Shown here in pieces: positions 43,106 to 51,361 of a stretch of 61,686 bases of DNA. The notes below the pieces were generated by a model. The model saw only the letters and a list, made by a program, of their open reading frames with translations, was not told the origin of the DNA and searched no databases. This stretch comes from an uncultured Clostridium sp. (GTDB taxonomy: Bacteria > Bacillota > Clostridia > Lachnospirales > Lachnospiraceae). The stretch is taken from NCBI GenBank assembly GCA_900549235.1, contig URNT01000020.1, positions 1 to 61,686 on the forward strand, given 5' to 3'. Each line of letters begins with the position of its first letter. The first letter of the stretch is position 1. A program made the position numbers and the translations under genes.

Positions 43106-44908
43106 TTATTTTAACAATCCAATGCTTTTTCCTGATATCGCCCTCATCCCCGGTTCTATGATCCTTTCAAAGACCTGTTCCGGCTCTGACGGACATGTGC
43201 CGTTGTTTAAAAAAATCACTGCGGTTGTAGTATCATATTTCTCCGCAATGGCGTCCTTATCAAAGGTCAGCAGAGTCTGTCCCTTTTTCACCCGGTCCCC
43301 CTGCTTTACCTCTGCCTTAAAATGCTCGCCATTCAGCTGGACGGTGTCGATCCCCACATGAATCAGAACCTCTTTTCCTGACGGGGAGGTGATCCCGATA
43401 GCGTGATTGGTAGGAAACAGGGCCGTAACCGTACCGTCAAAAGGAGCCGCAACCCGGCCCTCCTCAGGAATGACTGCAAAGCCATTTCCCAGTACGCCCA
43501 TGGCAAAGGTCTCATCCTTCATCTCAGACAGAGGGATCAGCTTTCCTGAAACAGGAAATACCATCTCCTCCTCACCGCCAGCACCCTTATCTTTCTCCGG
43601 CTTTACAAGCACCATGGTAAGCACAAAGGCAGCTCCGATACTGATCAGGCTTGCAAGGACAGAATGAATCACGCTGACCTGGAAATAAATGGGCAGGCTC
43701 ACAATACTGGAGGAAGCAAAGGAGGGAAGCTCAAGGCCCATGGCGGAGATATAGGCACCTCCCAGCGCACCTCCCAGGCAGGCAGACATAAGGGCCTTCC
43801 GGTCATGGATCAGCACCGTATAAAGGGCCGGCTCTGTGATTCCCAGGATTGCAGAAACACTGGCTGAGGTTGCCACCGCCTTTTTCTCCTTATTTTTTGT
43901 CTTATAAATCATAGCTGCAGCCGCACCAAACTGTCCCAGAGTGGACATCAGCATGGTAGGCAGCAGAAAATCGCTTCCCCGCTCCGCCAGGTTCTGGAAG
44001 ATCACCGGCGTAAAAGCCTGATGCATACCTGTGATTACCAGCAGCGGGCGGATAAAGGACAGAATAAAGCCGCCAATGAGACGGTTAAAGCTAAAAAGCG
44101 CGCCTACTGTATTGGAAATAATCACACCTGCATAATTGCCCAGAGGACCCAGAACCACCAGCATCAGAGGAACCATGATGAGCAGGGTAACGGTAGGCGT
44201 AAAGATAACCTTCAGGGCATTGGGCATCCATTTATCCGTATACCGGTACACATAGGACATGACCCAGACGGACAGGATCGCCGGCACCACAGAGCTTGAA
44301 TAACTGATAAGAGGGATGGGCAGTCCAAACAAGGTCAGCGCCGCCTCCGGATCTGCCGCCAGCCCTGTAAAGGTGGGGTGGAGCAATGTGGCTGCCAGTA
44401 CGATGGCGATCACCCGGTTAGTGTTAAATATTTTGGCCGCGGAGCTGGCCAGCAGGATGGGCAGGAAATAAAAGGCCACATCTGCCATCATATTAAACAG
44501 AATAAACAGATCGTGATCCTGAGGGATGATCCCAAAGGCCTTGATCAGAGCAACAATGGCCTTCAGCATACCGGCTCCCGCAATAGCAGGAATCACAGGC
44601 ACAAATACGCTTGACAGCACATTTAAAAAGCCTTTCAGAATCCCCTGCTTTTCTCCGGTTTCATTCCCCCCTTCTTTAAAATCAAACTCCTTTTCAATGG
44701 CCTGATAAAGCTGTGCCACCTGAGGGCCAATCACAACCTGAAACTGAACCTTCAGTACCTCCTTCAGAGCCTCCATCTTTTTTATGTCAACCTTGCTGTT
44801 ATCCTTCAGGCGGAGCCTGAGCCTGGTCATGCAGTGCATAATGGTCTGGACATTGTCCCGGCCCCCTGCGTACTCAATGATCTGTTTCCCCAATTCTTTT
44901 CCGTTCAT
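43106..44908 (-). CDS. bglP: PTS beta-glucoside transporter EIIBCA
   Basis: 600 residues, domains in the order B-C-A. EIIB has the phospho-Cys in TIMHCMTRLRLRLKD. EIIC spans about 100-430 with ten or so membrane helices. EIIA at the C terminus has the phospho-His in VLIHVGIDTVQLNGEHF. It takes up and phosphorylates beta-glucosides such as arbutin, salicin or cellobiose. The ATG at 44908 with GGGGAAGG upstream is preferred to a GTG nine bases earlier. It lies 5 bp after the phospho-beta-glucosidase gene that acts on its product. Confidence 0.93.
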   Translation of the reverse strand: MNGKELGKQIIEYAGGRDNVQTIMHCMTRLRLRLKDNSKVDIKKMEALKEVLKVQFQVVIGPQVAQLYQAIEKEFDFKEGGNETGEKQGILKGFLNVLSSVFVPVIPAIAGAGMLKAIVALIKAFGIIPQDHDLFILFNMMADVAFYFLPILLASSAAKIFNTNRVIAIVLAATLLHPTFTGLAADPEAALTLFGLPIPLISYSSSVVPAILSVWVMSYVYRYTDKWMPNALKVIFTPTVTLLIMVPLMLVVLGPLGNYAGVIISNTVGALFSFNRLIGGFILSFIRPLLVITGMHQAFTPVIFQNLAERGSDFLLPTMLMSTLGQFGAAAAMIYKTKNKEKKAVATSASVSAILGITEPALYTVLIHDRKALMSACLGGALGGAYISAMGLELPSFASSSIVSLPIYFQVSVIHSVLASLISIGAAFVLTMVLVKPEKDKGAGGEEEMVFPVSGKLIPLSEMKDETFAMGVLGNGFAVIPEEGRVAAPFDGTVTALFPTNHAIGITSPSGKEVLIHVGIDTVQLNGEHFKAEVKQGDRVKKGQTLLTFDKDAIAEKYDTTTAVIFLNNGTCPSEPEQVFERIIEPGMRAISGKSIGLLK

Positions 44909-44913
44909 ATGGT

Positions 44914-46380
44914 TCACCTTCCCCTGTTCTCTTTTAAATTCTCCCCGTTTGTTTCCATAAATTCCTTCATCCAGTAATAGGATGCCTTGGGATACCTGTT
45001 TTTTGTCCCGTTCCCCTTGTCATCCATATCCACATAAACAAAGCCGTAGCGCTTTTTCATTTCCCCGGTACTTAAGGAAACCAGATCGATGCCGCCCCAC
45101 ATGGTGTAACCCAGCACCGGCACATGATCGATCTCCACCGCCTTTTTGATCTCCAGGAAATGATCGTTGAGGTAGTCGATGCGGTAGGTGTCATTTACAA
45201 AATGCTCCTCATCCGGCTGGTCGATCTCTCCAAGGCCGTTTTCCACAATAAAAATGGGCTTCTGGTAGCGGTCGTACACCTCATTTAACACATAGCGGAT
45301 GCTTACCGGATCAATGGGCCAGCCCCAGGGAGTGGCCTTCAGATACGGGTTCTGCCCAAAAGGAAGGGCTATGATCCCCAACTCGTCCTCCCGTCCTACG
45401 GTGGTGGAACGGTAGCAGCTGAAAGAATAAAAATCCAGGGTGCCTGCCTTTAGGATCTCCTCATCCCCCTCCTCCATTCGGATTGTTACCCCGTAGGCAT
45501 CCCAGATGCTCTGGGCGTAGCTGGGATAATACCCCCGCAGCATCACATCTGAAAAATAAAACAGCCTTCTTCTCTGAGCCATCCAGGCCAGCTGGTCATC
45601 GGGATGACAGGTTCTCGGGTAGGAGGGGCTGGTGGCGTACATGGCTCCCATCATAGCTTCAGGCATAAGCTCTTTTGCCAGAAGCTTTGCCTTCGCACTG
45701 GCTACAAAGAGATGGTGGATGGCCTGCCAGGTGGTCTGTGCGTCGGAGCTTCTGGTGCCCAGGTGGGAAAAGCCCTGAAGTACATTCACCTCATTAAAGG
45801 TAAGCCAGTATTTTACCTTTTTCCCGAACCGCTCAAATAAGACTCTGCACAGCCTGAGATAGCGGTCGATGAGAAGCCGGTCAGACCAGCCATCGTACTG
45901 ATTTGCCAGATGAAGGGGCAGCTCATCATGGCAGATGGTGATCATGGGCTCAATGCCGTATTTCAGACACTCATCGATAACATTTTCATAAAATGACAAT
46001 CCCTGCTGGTTAGGCTCTGTCTCCTCTCCCGTAGGAAAAATCCTGGTCCAGCAGATTCCAAAGCGCATTACATTCAGCCCCATATCCGCAAGAAGCTTTA
46101 TATCCTCCTTATAGCGATGGTAAAAATCGGCAGCAGAATGGCTGGGATAATACTCTCCCTCATGTATGCAGCCTTCCGCCCCCTCCGGCAGAGAATGACG
46201 GTATGCCGCCCATCCGGGTGTGCCGTCTGGCATCCGATAGGTGATCCGTCTGGGAACCTCATGGGAGCCGTCTGTTACAATGTCGTGGGTGAGCAGTCCC
46301 CGGCCCCCTTCTCCAAAGCCTCCCTCATACTGAAAATCCGCGCTGGCGCTTCCCCAAAGCATATGGAACGGTGTATTCAT
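44914..46380 (-). CDS. GH1 6-phospho-beta-glucosidase
   Basis: 488 residues, cytosolic. GH1 acid/base Glu in TFNEVNVL and nucleophile Glu in IVENGLGE are present. It should hydrolyse 6-phospho-beta-glucosides made by the adjacent PTS. The start is placed at 46380 (MNTPFHMLWG), with AAGGAGGAG upstream. The upstream part of the longer frame overlaps the promoter-like TATAAT box and has no ribosome-binding site. Confidence 0.9.
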   Translation of the reverse strand: MNTPFHMLWGSASADFQYEGGFGEGGRGLLTHDIVTDGSHEVPRRITYRMPDGTPGWAAYRHSLPEGAEGCIHEGEYYPSHSAADFYHRYKEDIKLLADMGLNVMRFGICWTRIFPTGEETEPNQQGLSFYENVIDECLKYGIEPMITICHDELPLHLANQYDGWSDRLLIDRYLRLCRVLFERFGKKVKYWLTFNEVNVLQGFSHLGTRSSDAQTTWQAIHHLFVASAKAKLLAKELMPEAMMGAMYATSPSYPRTCHPDDQLAWMAQRRRLFYFSDVMLRGYYPSYAQSIWDAYGVTIRMEEGDEEILKAGTLDFYSFSCYRSTTVGREDELGIIALPFGQNPYLKATPWGWPIDPVSIRYVLNEVYDRYQKPIFIVENGLGEIDQPDEEHFVNDTYRIDYLNDHFLEIKKAVEIDHVPVLGYTMWGGIDLVSLSTGEMKKRYGFVYVDMDDKGNGTKNRYPKASYYWMKEFMETNGENLKENRGR

Positions 46381-46425
46381 ATTCTCCTCCTTGTTCCAGT
46401 GTATTGATGGGCTTATTATAATAAA

Positions 46426-46450
46426 AAAAATCACAGAAACTGTGATTTTT
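46426..46450. terminator. Hairpin after the RpiR gene, possible terminator
   Basis: AAAAATCACAG and CTGTGATTTTT are a perfect 11-bp inverted repeat with a 3-base loop. On the minus strand it is followed by a T tract, so it can end the rpiR transcript. A TATAAT box on the same strand follows at 46415-46420, so it may equally be an operator in the bgl promoter. Confidence 0.55.
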
Positions 46451-46464
46451 CATTAGCTGGCACA

Positions 46465-46485
46465 CTGTTTCAGTTTGTGAAACAG
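46465..46485. promoter_or_regulatory. Candidate RpiR operator
   Basis: CTGTTTCA and TGAAACAG form a perfect 8-bp dyad with a 5-bp spacer directly after the rpiR stop codon and upstream of the bgl genes. TGTTTCA-type dyads are known for MurR/RpiR regulators. Assignment by context. Confidence 0.5.
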
Positions 46486-46487
46486 GA

Positions 46488-47276
46488 TTATCCAGAACGG
46501 CGGGATTCCGCGTATTTTTTTCGATAAGTCAGGGAAATCAGGTCAGAATACATCTCCAGCACCGCAGGAGAAGCATAATTGTAGGTATCCCACAGCTCGA
46601 TGTACTTGTATACAAAGGGAAGATGGGGCACCCGGTTGGCTGTGATCATATAGATCCTGGGAATGTTCCTCCTCTCCATCACAGACATGGGATCCAGAAC
46701 GCGCTCCAGGAACCTGCCGCCGGCGCTGAAGATGATGATCAGGTCCTCCTCCCCAAACTGCTCCAGCATCTCCCTCTGCTCTGTGGGATCCTGGGTGGAA
46801 TAGGTAAATTTATGGAGGATCGTAAGATAATGCTGCAGAGAAAAGGCAGGAAGACTTGACTGCACATGGCCCATAAGCACCACCCGGCTAAAGGAGTGAA
46901 GATCGGCTGCCAGCTCCTCCAGGGCAGCCGTATCCAGATTTTTCTCCAGGTGGTCTACGATCCGCTTCGAATCCGCCAGATAGGTTTTTACAAACTCCTC
47001 TACGGCATTACCCTTTAAGTCAGGAATCCTTTCATCAATACAGGAATCATAGGTGACAATGGCGATCTGAAGCTCCATAAAATCCTCATAGCCGATCTTC
47101 CTGCAGAAACGGCTGATAGAGGACTTGGATACATTGCACTCCCTTGCCAGCTCCTTTGTGGAGATCACTTTCATCTGCTCAAGATGCTCAAGCATATACT
47201 GTGCTATAATAAAATTGGTGCTGTCCCGGCTTTCTCTGTTGATTACATTTAACAGCTGGATCCTTATATTGCTCAT
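46488..47276 (-). CDS. RpiR/MurR family transcriptional regulator
   Basis: 262 residues. N-terminal RpiR HTH (ISTKELARECNVSKSSISRFCRKIGYEDFMELQIAI) and a C-terminal SIS sugar-phosphate-binding domain (FSRVVLMGHVQSSL; DLIIIFSAGGRFLERVLDPM; IPRIYMITANR). The ATG at 47276 is spaced well from AGAGGAG. An in-frame GTG two codons earlier is too close. It probably controls the GH1/PTS pair downstream by sensing a phosphorylated beta-glucoside. Confidence 0.88.
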   Translation of the reverse strand: MSNIRIQLLNVINRESRDSTNFIIAQYMLEHLEQMKVISTKELARECNVSKSSISRFCRKIGYEDFMELQIAIVTYDSCIDERIPDLKGNAVEEFVKTYLADSKRIVDHLEKNLDTAALEELAADLHSFSRVVLMGHVQSSLPAFSLQHYLTILHKFTYSTQDPTEQREMLEQFGEEDLIIIFSAGGRFLERVLDPMSVMERRNIPRIYMITANRVPHLPFVYKYIELWDTYNYASPAVLEMYSDLISLTYRKKYAESRRSG

Positions 47277-47314
47277 AAGCACGCTCCTCTCATCTTAAGC
47301 CCTGTGATGCTGCC

Positions 47315-48022
47315 TCAGGATTTCCTCCAGAAATTCCAGCCCCGGCCCCCGCTCTGCTTTTGCAAAAGCTCCACAATCTCAGCCAGATCCTTATTGCCCA
47401 TATAAATGTCCTTATCATTGAAAATCATCATAGGCACTCTCTTAATATCATACTTCTGAACCAGGTCCTCGTAAAGAGCCGCGTCAATCATCTCCGCCCG
47501 GATCCCTGGATTTAAAATGGCGATTCTCTGGCAGGCGGCCACTACGCCGGGACAGTGATGGCAGGCCAGGGACACGCAGACCTTGATATTCACCTGGCAT
47601 TCCAGCTCCAGTATCTTCTTTTTCAGCTTCTCGTCCAGCTCCTGCCCCGGACCTGCCAGATTATAGATGGCAAGAACAAAGGAATTGATCTCCTTCCCGC
47701 CGGGGATTCCGTGGAAGGAAACCCGGCCAAAGGTTTCGTCCCTGTAAAGGCCAAAAACCGGAAGCCAGGCAGGATCAAGATCCGGAACCCGGTCCTTCTC
47801 ATCCGGGCTGTAAAGCTCCAAAGACAGATTCGGGCTTAAGGCAGTCACTGAATTTAAAAACACAGCCAGCTCCATGTCCTTGTCACAAGCCAGGTCAGTA
47901 ATGGCCTTTATGGTGACTGGATGGGACATTTTTGCAAAAATGGGGGTGAGCTGGGCTTTCAGGGCTGCGTCCAGCAGGGGGCTTTCATTTGGGATAGTTG
48001 TTAGGGTAATGATAAGGGGCAC
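47315..48022 (-). CDS. Thioredoxin-fold protein resembling the AhpF N-terminal domain
   Basis: 235 residues with two tandem thioredoxin-like halves. The second carries the redox-active CHHC pair (SLACHHCPGVVAACQ) and the cis-Pro region RVPMMIFND. This is the layout of the N-terminal domain of AhpF, without the flavoprotein part. A role as a disulfide or peroxide-reduction partner is likely. The listed GTG start overlaps AAGGAGG, leaving no normal spacing. Codons 4-5 (ATC, ATT) would be better placed, so the true start is uncertain. Confidence 0.75.
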   Translation of the reverse strand: MPLIITLTTIPNESPLLDAALKAQLTPIFAKMSHPVTIKAITDLACDKDMELAVFLNSVTALSPNLSLELYSPDEKDRVPDLDPAWLPVFGLYRDETFGRVSFHGIPGGKEINSFVLAIYNLAGPGQELDEKLKKKILELECQVNIKVCVSLACHHCPGVVAACQRIAILNPGIRAEMIDAALYEDLVQKYDIKRVPMMIFNDKDIYMGNKDLAEIVELLQKQSGGRGWNFWRKS

Positions 48023-48160
48023 CTCCTTTTAGGGCTCCCAGGGTTTTTGGGACAAGTGCAGCCTGGGGCGGATGTTATTGGCTTAATCATATCATCTTTT
48101 AGGGGATTTTTCTATGGGGTTTTCCTCTGGGATGGCTGAAAAATTACATATTATTTTACT

Positions 48161-49261
48161 TTACATTCCTTCTTCAATTTCCTTAAATGCCCCGACCACC
48201 TGCTTCCACTCAACCTCCGTCAGATTCTGAGGACTGATATAGATCCGGTTCTCTTTCTTATCACACCCTACAAAAATATGCCTCTGGTACATTCTCTCCC
48301 GCACATCCTCTGCCATCGCCCCTTTCCCCAGCTCCAAAACCAGCCTAGGATAAGTCTGGCCCACGCTGCCGGATTCGATCCTCACAGGATGATACATTTC
48401 TCCCTTAAGGGCCCCGGCCATCTGGTCCACCATATCAGACCAGCGTTCCCTCTCCTTTTCATGGTCCCGTTCCATATAGGATTCCATCGCCACGCACAGA
48501 CCGATCATCGCCTCTCTGGAGATTTTCGCGCTCCTGCATATACCGTGATTGGGGGAACCGTAGGAAATGCACCGCCTGATCCACTCCCTTTTTCCCACGA
48601 TCAGTCCGCTGGCCTGAGGCCCCATAAGAGATTTTCCCCCACTGAAAATGACCATATCAGCGCCCATTTCTGTAAAGATCCACAGATTAGATGCCGGCGG
48701 CAGCTGAGCGGCTGCATCTACGATCACAGGAACATCTTTTTTATGAGCAATTTCTATGGTTTCCTTCAAAGAAAGGGACGCTTTCTGAAATGGCTGCGCC
48801 GTGGTATAAAGAATGGCAGCCGTCTTTTCATCGATACTGTGCCAGAGATCACCTGGCAGAACTTCATCCGCATCTCCCACCAGCCCTATCTTTGCCCCGG
48901 CTCCTTCCAAAGCCTTTACATAACAGTGATACTGCCCGTGAAGCACAAGGATCTGATCCTTTATCCCTTCCGTATCAGGAAGCCTTCGGTACCGGTATGC
49001 ATCATCCCCGCACATAACTGCAGCCCCGCACAAAAGCAGTGCTCCCGAAGCGCTTCCTGCAATATAAGCAGCTTCATTATGAGTCAGCTTCGCAATCCGT
49101 TCCCCCAGTATCTTCTGGAGCAGCAGTATATCTGTAAAGCAGGAAGACATCTGTTCCATTGCCTCAAAAACTTCCTTTGACATCCTGCTTCCGCCGTAAA
49201 GAGTAATGGTATCGTGAGCATTTATAAATCTTGGTATTCCATATTTTTCCAGATAATCCAT
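48161..49261 (-). CDS. SelA-like PLP enzyme, DgaE-type ammonia-lyase candidate
   Basis: 366 residues of the SelA/aspartate-aminotransferase fold. The PLP lysine is in MVIFSGGKSLMGPQASG, with Asp in PVIVDAAAQLPP. The small N terminus FINAHDTITLYGGSRMS fits the SelA-related family that includes D-glucosaminate-6-phosphate ammonia-lyase (DgaE) rather than true selenocysteine synthase, which is longer and nucleic-acid binding. It lies 4 bp after an amidohydrolase gene, a pairing seen widely in Firmicutes. A beta-elimination on an amino acid or amino sugar acid is the likely reaction (inference). Confidence 0.75.
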   Translation of the reverse strand: MDYLEKYGIPRFINAHDTITLYGGSRMSKEVFEAMEQMSSCFTDILLLQKILGERIAKLTHNEAAYIAGSASGALLLCGAAVMCGDDAYRYRRLPDTEGIKDQILVLHGQYHCYVKALEGAGAKIGLVGDADEVLPGDLWHSIDEKTAAILYTTAQPFQKASLSLKETIEIAHKKDVPVIVDAAAQLPPASNLWIFTEMGADMVIFSGGKSLMGPQASGLIVGKREWIRRCISYGSPNHGICRSAKISREAMIGLCVAMESYMERDHEKERERWSDMVDQMAGALKGEMYHPVRIESGSVGQTYPRLVLELGKGAMAEDVRERMYQRHIFVGCDKKENRIYISPQNLTEVEWKQVVGAFKEIEEGM

Positions 49262-49265
49262 TTTT

Positions 49266-50444
49266 CTACCTCCTGGCCCCGATCCAAAGAGGAAGATCTG
49301 CCGCCTCCGGATTGTAGATGATCTTTCCCCCTTTTATAGTCATAAAACAGGTCAGCTTCTCTTTTCCGTCAATCCTCCTATAATCACAGTCGGGAAATGA
49401 ACAGCGCCCTTCCTCCAGCCGCAGTATGGCAATATCTGCCGGCCCTCCCTCCTGGATCACCCCAAGATCCCTGCGGCTGATCACCTCCGCCGGACGGGCT
49501 GTTACACGGTAAAGCACCTCCGAAAGGGGCATACCGATAGCCAGATATTTATTCATAACAGAGAGAAGTCCGAAGGCAGGTCCATTTACATTATCCTTAT
49601 AAAGGTCGGTAGAAATGGTATCGGGATAAAAGCCTTTTTCATAAGCCGGACAGGCGTGTTCAAAGACGAAGCTGCCTTCTCCGTGTCCCAGATCGAAGAT
49701 AATCCCCCGCTCTCTGGCGGCCCGGACAAAATCCCGTACCTGCCCATTCTCATCCAGAACAGAAAAATGTTTTGCATAAATATGCGTATGTATATCTCCT
49801 GGTCTTAATCTCTCAAGAAGTCCCTGAAATGTCCGTTCCGGCTCTGCAGGCCGCACGTCTGCCATTACCGGTTTTCCGGCAATCTCTGCCGCCTCCAGAG
49901 CTGCATCCACCGACTCCCAGGGGCCGTGAGCCGTATCAAAATTTCCATCCACCGTATAGTGAGCTGTTTTGATCCCCACAATACACTCCTGAGTTCCTGC
50001 CACATTTCCCACTGTTTCTGCTAAAAAATCCTTCGGATTCTGCTCTGATGAAAGATGGACCATTCCCCCTTTTGCAATATTCAAAAAGGCGAAAATACGA
50101 ATTGAGGACCGCTCGATCACTGACTCTTTAAAGGCAAAAAAGTCATCAAGCCCGCAGGTTCCCGCATCTACCGCTGTAGTTACACCAGAAGCAGGAAGGT
50201 GGACGTCCGGATGGATGGCAGGCAGACTGTCAGAGGCCCATGGAAACCGAGGATAAATATGGCAGTGCATATCGATCAGCCCCGGAGATACGATACATCC
50301 CGATGCGTCGATTTCCGTCTTTCCTCCTTCCCCCAGCTGCCCCAGCCCGGCGATCATTTCTCCCCGGATTCCCACGTCCTGACCTTCAAAGGAGCGGGAA
50401 CGGCTGTTATATACCAGACCATTTCGGATTACCAGCTCATACAT
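49266..50444 (-). CDS. Amidohydrolase/deacetylase, EF_0837 type
   Basis: 392 residues of the metal-dependent amidohydrolase superfamily. Metal ligands: HCH in GLIDMHCHIYP, a candidate carboxylated Lys in GIKTAHYT, His in DIHTHIYAKHF, His in DLGHGEGSF and Asp in DTISTDLY. It resembles the dihydroorotase-like deacetylases encoded next to SelA-like PLP enzymes. It may remove an acyl group from the amino compound that the PLP enzyme then cleaves. The specific substrate is unknown. Confidence 0.78.
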   Translation of the reverse strand: MYELVIRNGLVYNSRSRSFEGQDVGIRGEMIAGLGQLGEGGKTEIDASGCIVSPGLIDMHCHIYPRFPWASDSLPAIHPDVHLPASGVTTAVDAGTCGLDDFFAFKESVIERSSIRIFAFLNIAKGGMVHLSSEQNPKDFLAETVGNVAGTQECIVGIKTAHYTVDGNFDTAHGPWESVDAALEAAEIAGKPVMADVRPAEPERTFQGLLERLRPGDIHTHIYAKHFSVLDENGQVRDFVRAARERGIIFDLGHGEGSFVFEHACPAYEKGFYPDTISTDLYKDNVNGPAFGLLSVMNKYLAIGMPLSEVLYRVTARPAEVISRRDLGVIQEGGPADIAILRLEEGRCSFPDCDYRRIDGKEKLTCFMTIKGGKIIYNPEAADLPLWIGARR

Positions 50445-50460
50445 AGCCTATTCCCCCTTA

Positions 50461-50883
50461 TCAGTCATAAAGCTCTGCGATCAGCTCAATCTCTACGGGA
50501 ATATTGTGATTGGGCATATTGTGAGTTCCCATTACAGTTCTGGCGTGATACCCTCTTTCCTGGAATACCTCTGTCATCAGATCGGAGAAACCGTCCACCA
50601 CCTCATCTACCTGCCAGAATCCTTCTGCCGTATTGACCAGAGCAGCAGCCTTTACAATACTTTTCACCCGGTCCAGATCTCCAAGATAGTCTCTCAGCGC
50701 TCCGATCAGGATAATGCCGCACTCCCTGGCAGCCTGATACCCTTCCTCCAACGTTAAGTCAGCTCCTACTCTGCCCTGAAAAATGGGCGTTCCCGTCAGC
50801 TGATTTTCCGGCCCGTGGCCAGAGGAATATAAAAGCTTTCCTTCCTGACGGATGGCTGTGATCGCTTTCTTTTTTGTTTTCAT
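50461..50883 (-). CDS. RidA (YjgF/YER057c/UK114) family protein, copy 1
   Basis: 140 residues. Family features: GRVGADLTLEEGYQAARECG, a YLGDLDRVKSIVKAAALVNT helix-strand pair, and the active-site Arg segment ARTVMGTHNMPNHNIPVEIELIAEL. RidA proteins hydrolyse reactive enamine/imine intermediates, such as 2-aminoacrylate released by PLP lyases. Its place before the amidohydrolase and the SelA-like enzyme suits that chemistry. Confidence 0.88.
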   Translation of the reverse strand: MKTKKKAITAIRQEGKLLYSSGHGPENQLTGTPIFQGRVGADLTLEEGYQAARECGIILIGALRDYLGDLDRVKSIVKAAALVNTAEGFWQVDEVVDGFSDLMTEVFQERGYHARTVMGTHNMPNHNIPVEIELIAELYD

Positions 50884-50896
50884 TTCTTCACCCGCC

Positions 50897-51361
50897 TTAT
50901 CTTATTTTTACTATACAGTCAACGGATACAGGGGAATTTAAAGGCAGATTATAAGCCCCCATAGCAGACCTGGCATGAAGGCCTCTTTCTCCGAACACCT
51001 CCATGATCAGGTCAGAAAACCCGTTCATTACAAAAGGCTGTTCTGAAAAATCACCGCCGCTGTTTACCAGTCCAAGCACCTTTACCACACTCTCCACATG
51101 ATCCAGATCTCCAACATAATCCCAGATCACGGAAAGGGCGTTTACCGCGCACTGACGGGCCGCAGCGTAGCCTTCCTCTCTTGTAAGGTCTGTTCCCACA
51201 CGTCCGGTTAAAATCGGTTTTCCTTCGCTGTCAATAGGAAGCTGGGCTGATACATAAAGATAATCTCCCGCCCGCTTTGCAGATACAACCCCCTGTCCCT
51301 TTCTGTTTTTATTCGGAAGTTCAATCCTAAGTTCCTTTAATCTCATTTCTGTCTGTCCCAT
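50897..51361 (-). CDS. RidA family protein, copy 2
   Basis: 154 residues, similar in layout to the neighbour (GRVGTDLTREEGYAAARQCAVNALSVIWDYVGDLDHVESVVK; ARSAMGAYNLPLNSPVSVDCIVKI). The conserved Arg is kept, but the VEIE that follows it in copy 1 is VSVD here, so substrate range may differ. The start at 51361 has GGAGAAAAA before it and overlaps the oxidoreductase gene by 19 bp, suggesting coupled translation. Confidence 0.87.
   Translation of the reverse strand: MGQTEMRLKELRIELPNKNRKGQGVVSAKRAGDYLYVSAQLPIDSEGKPILTGRVGTDLTREEGYAAARQCAVNALSVIWDYVGDLDHVESVVKVLGLVNSGGDFSEQPFVMNGFSDLIMEVFGERGLHARSAMGAYNLPLNSPVSVDCIVKIR

Noticed and set aside
48161..49261. Selenocysteine synthase SelA and a Sec system
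   Set aside because: No selB, selD or tRNA-Sec nearby. The length and the pairing with an amidohydrolase fit the DgaE-like group better.
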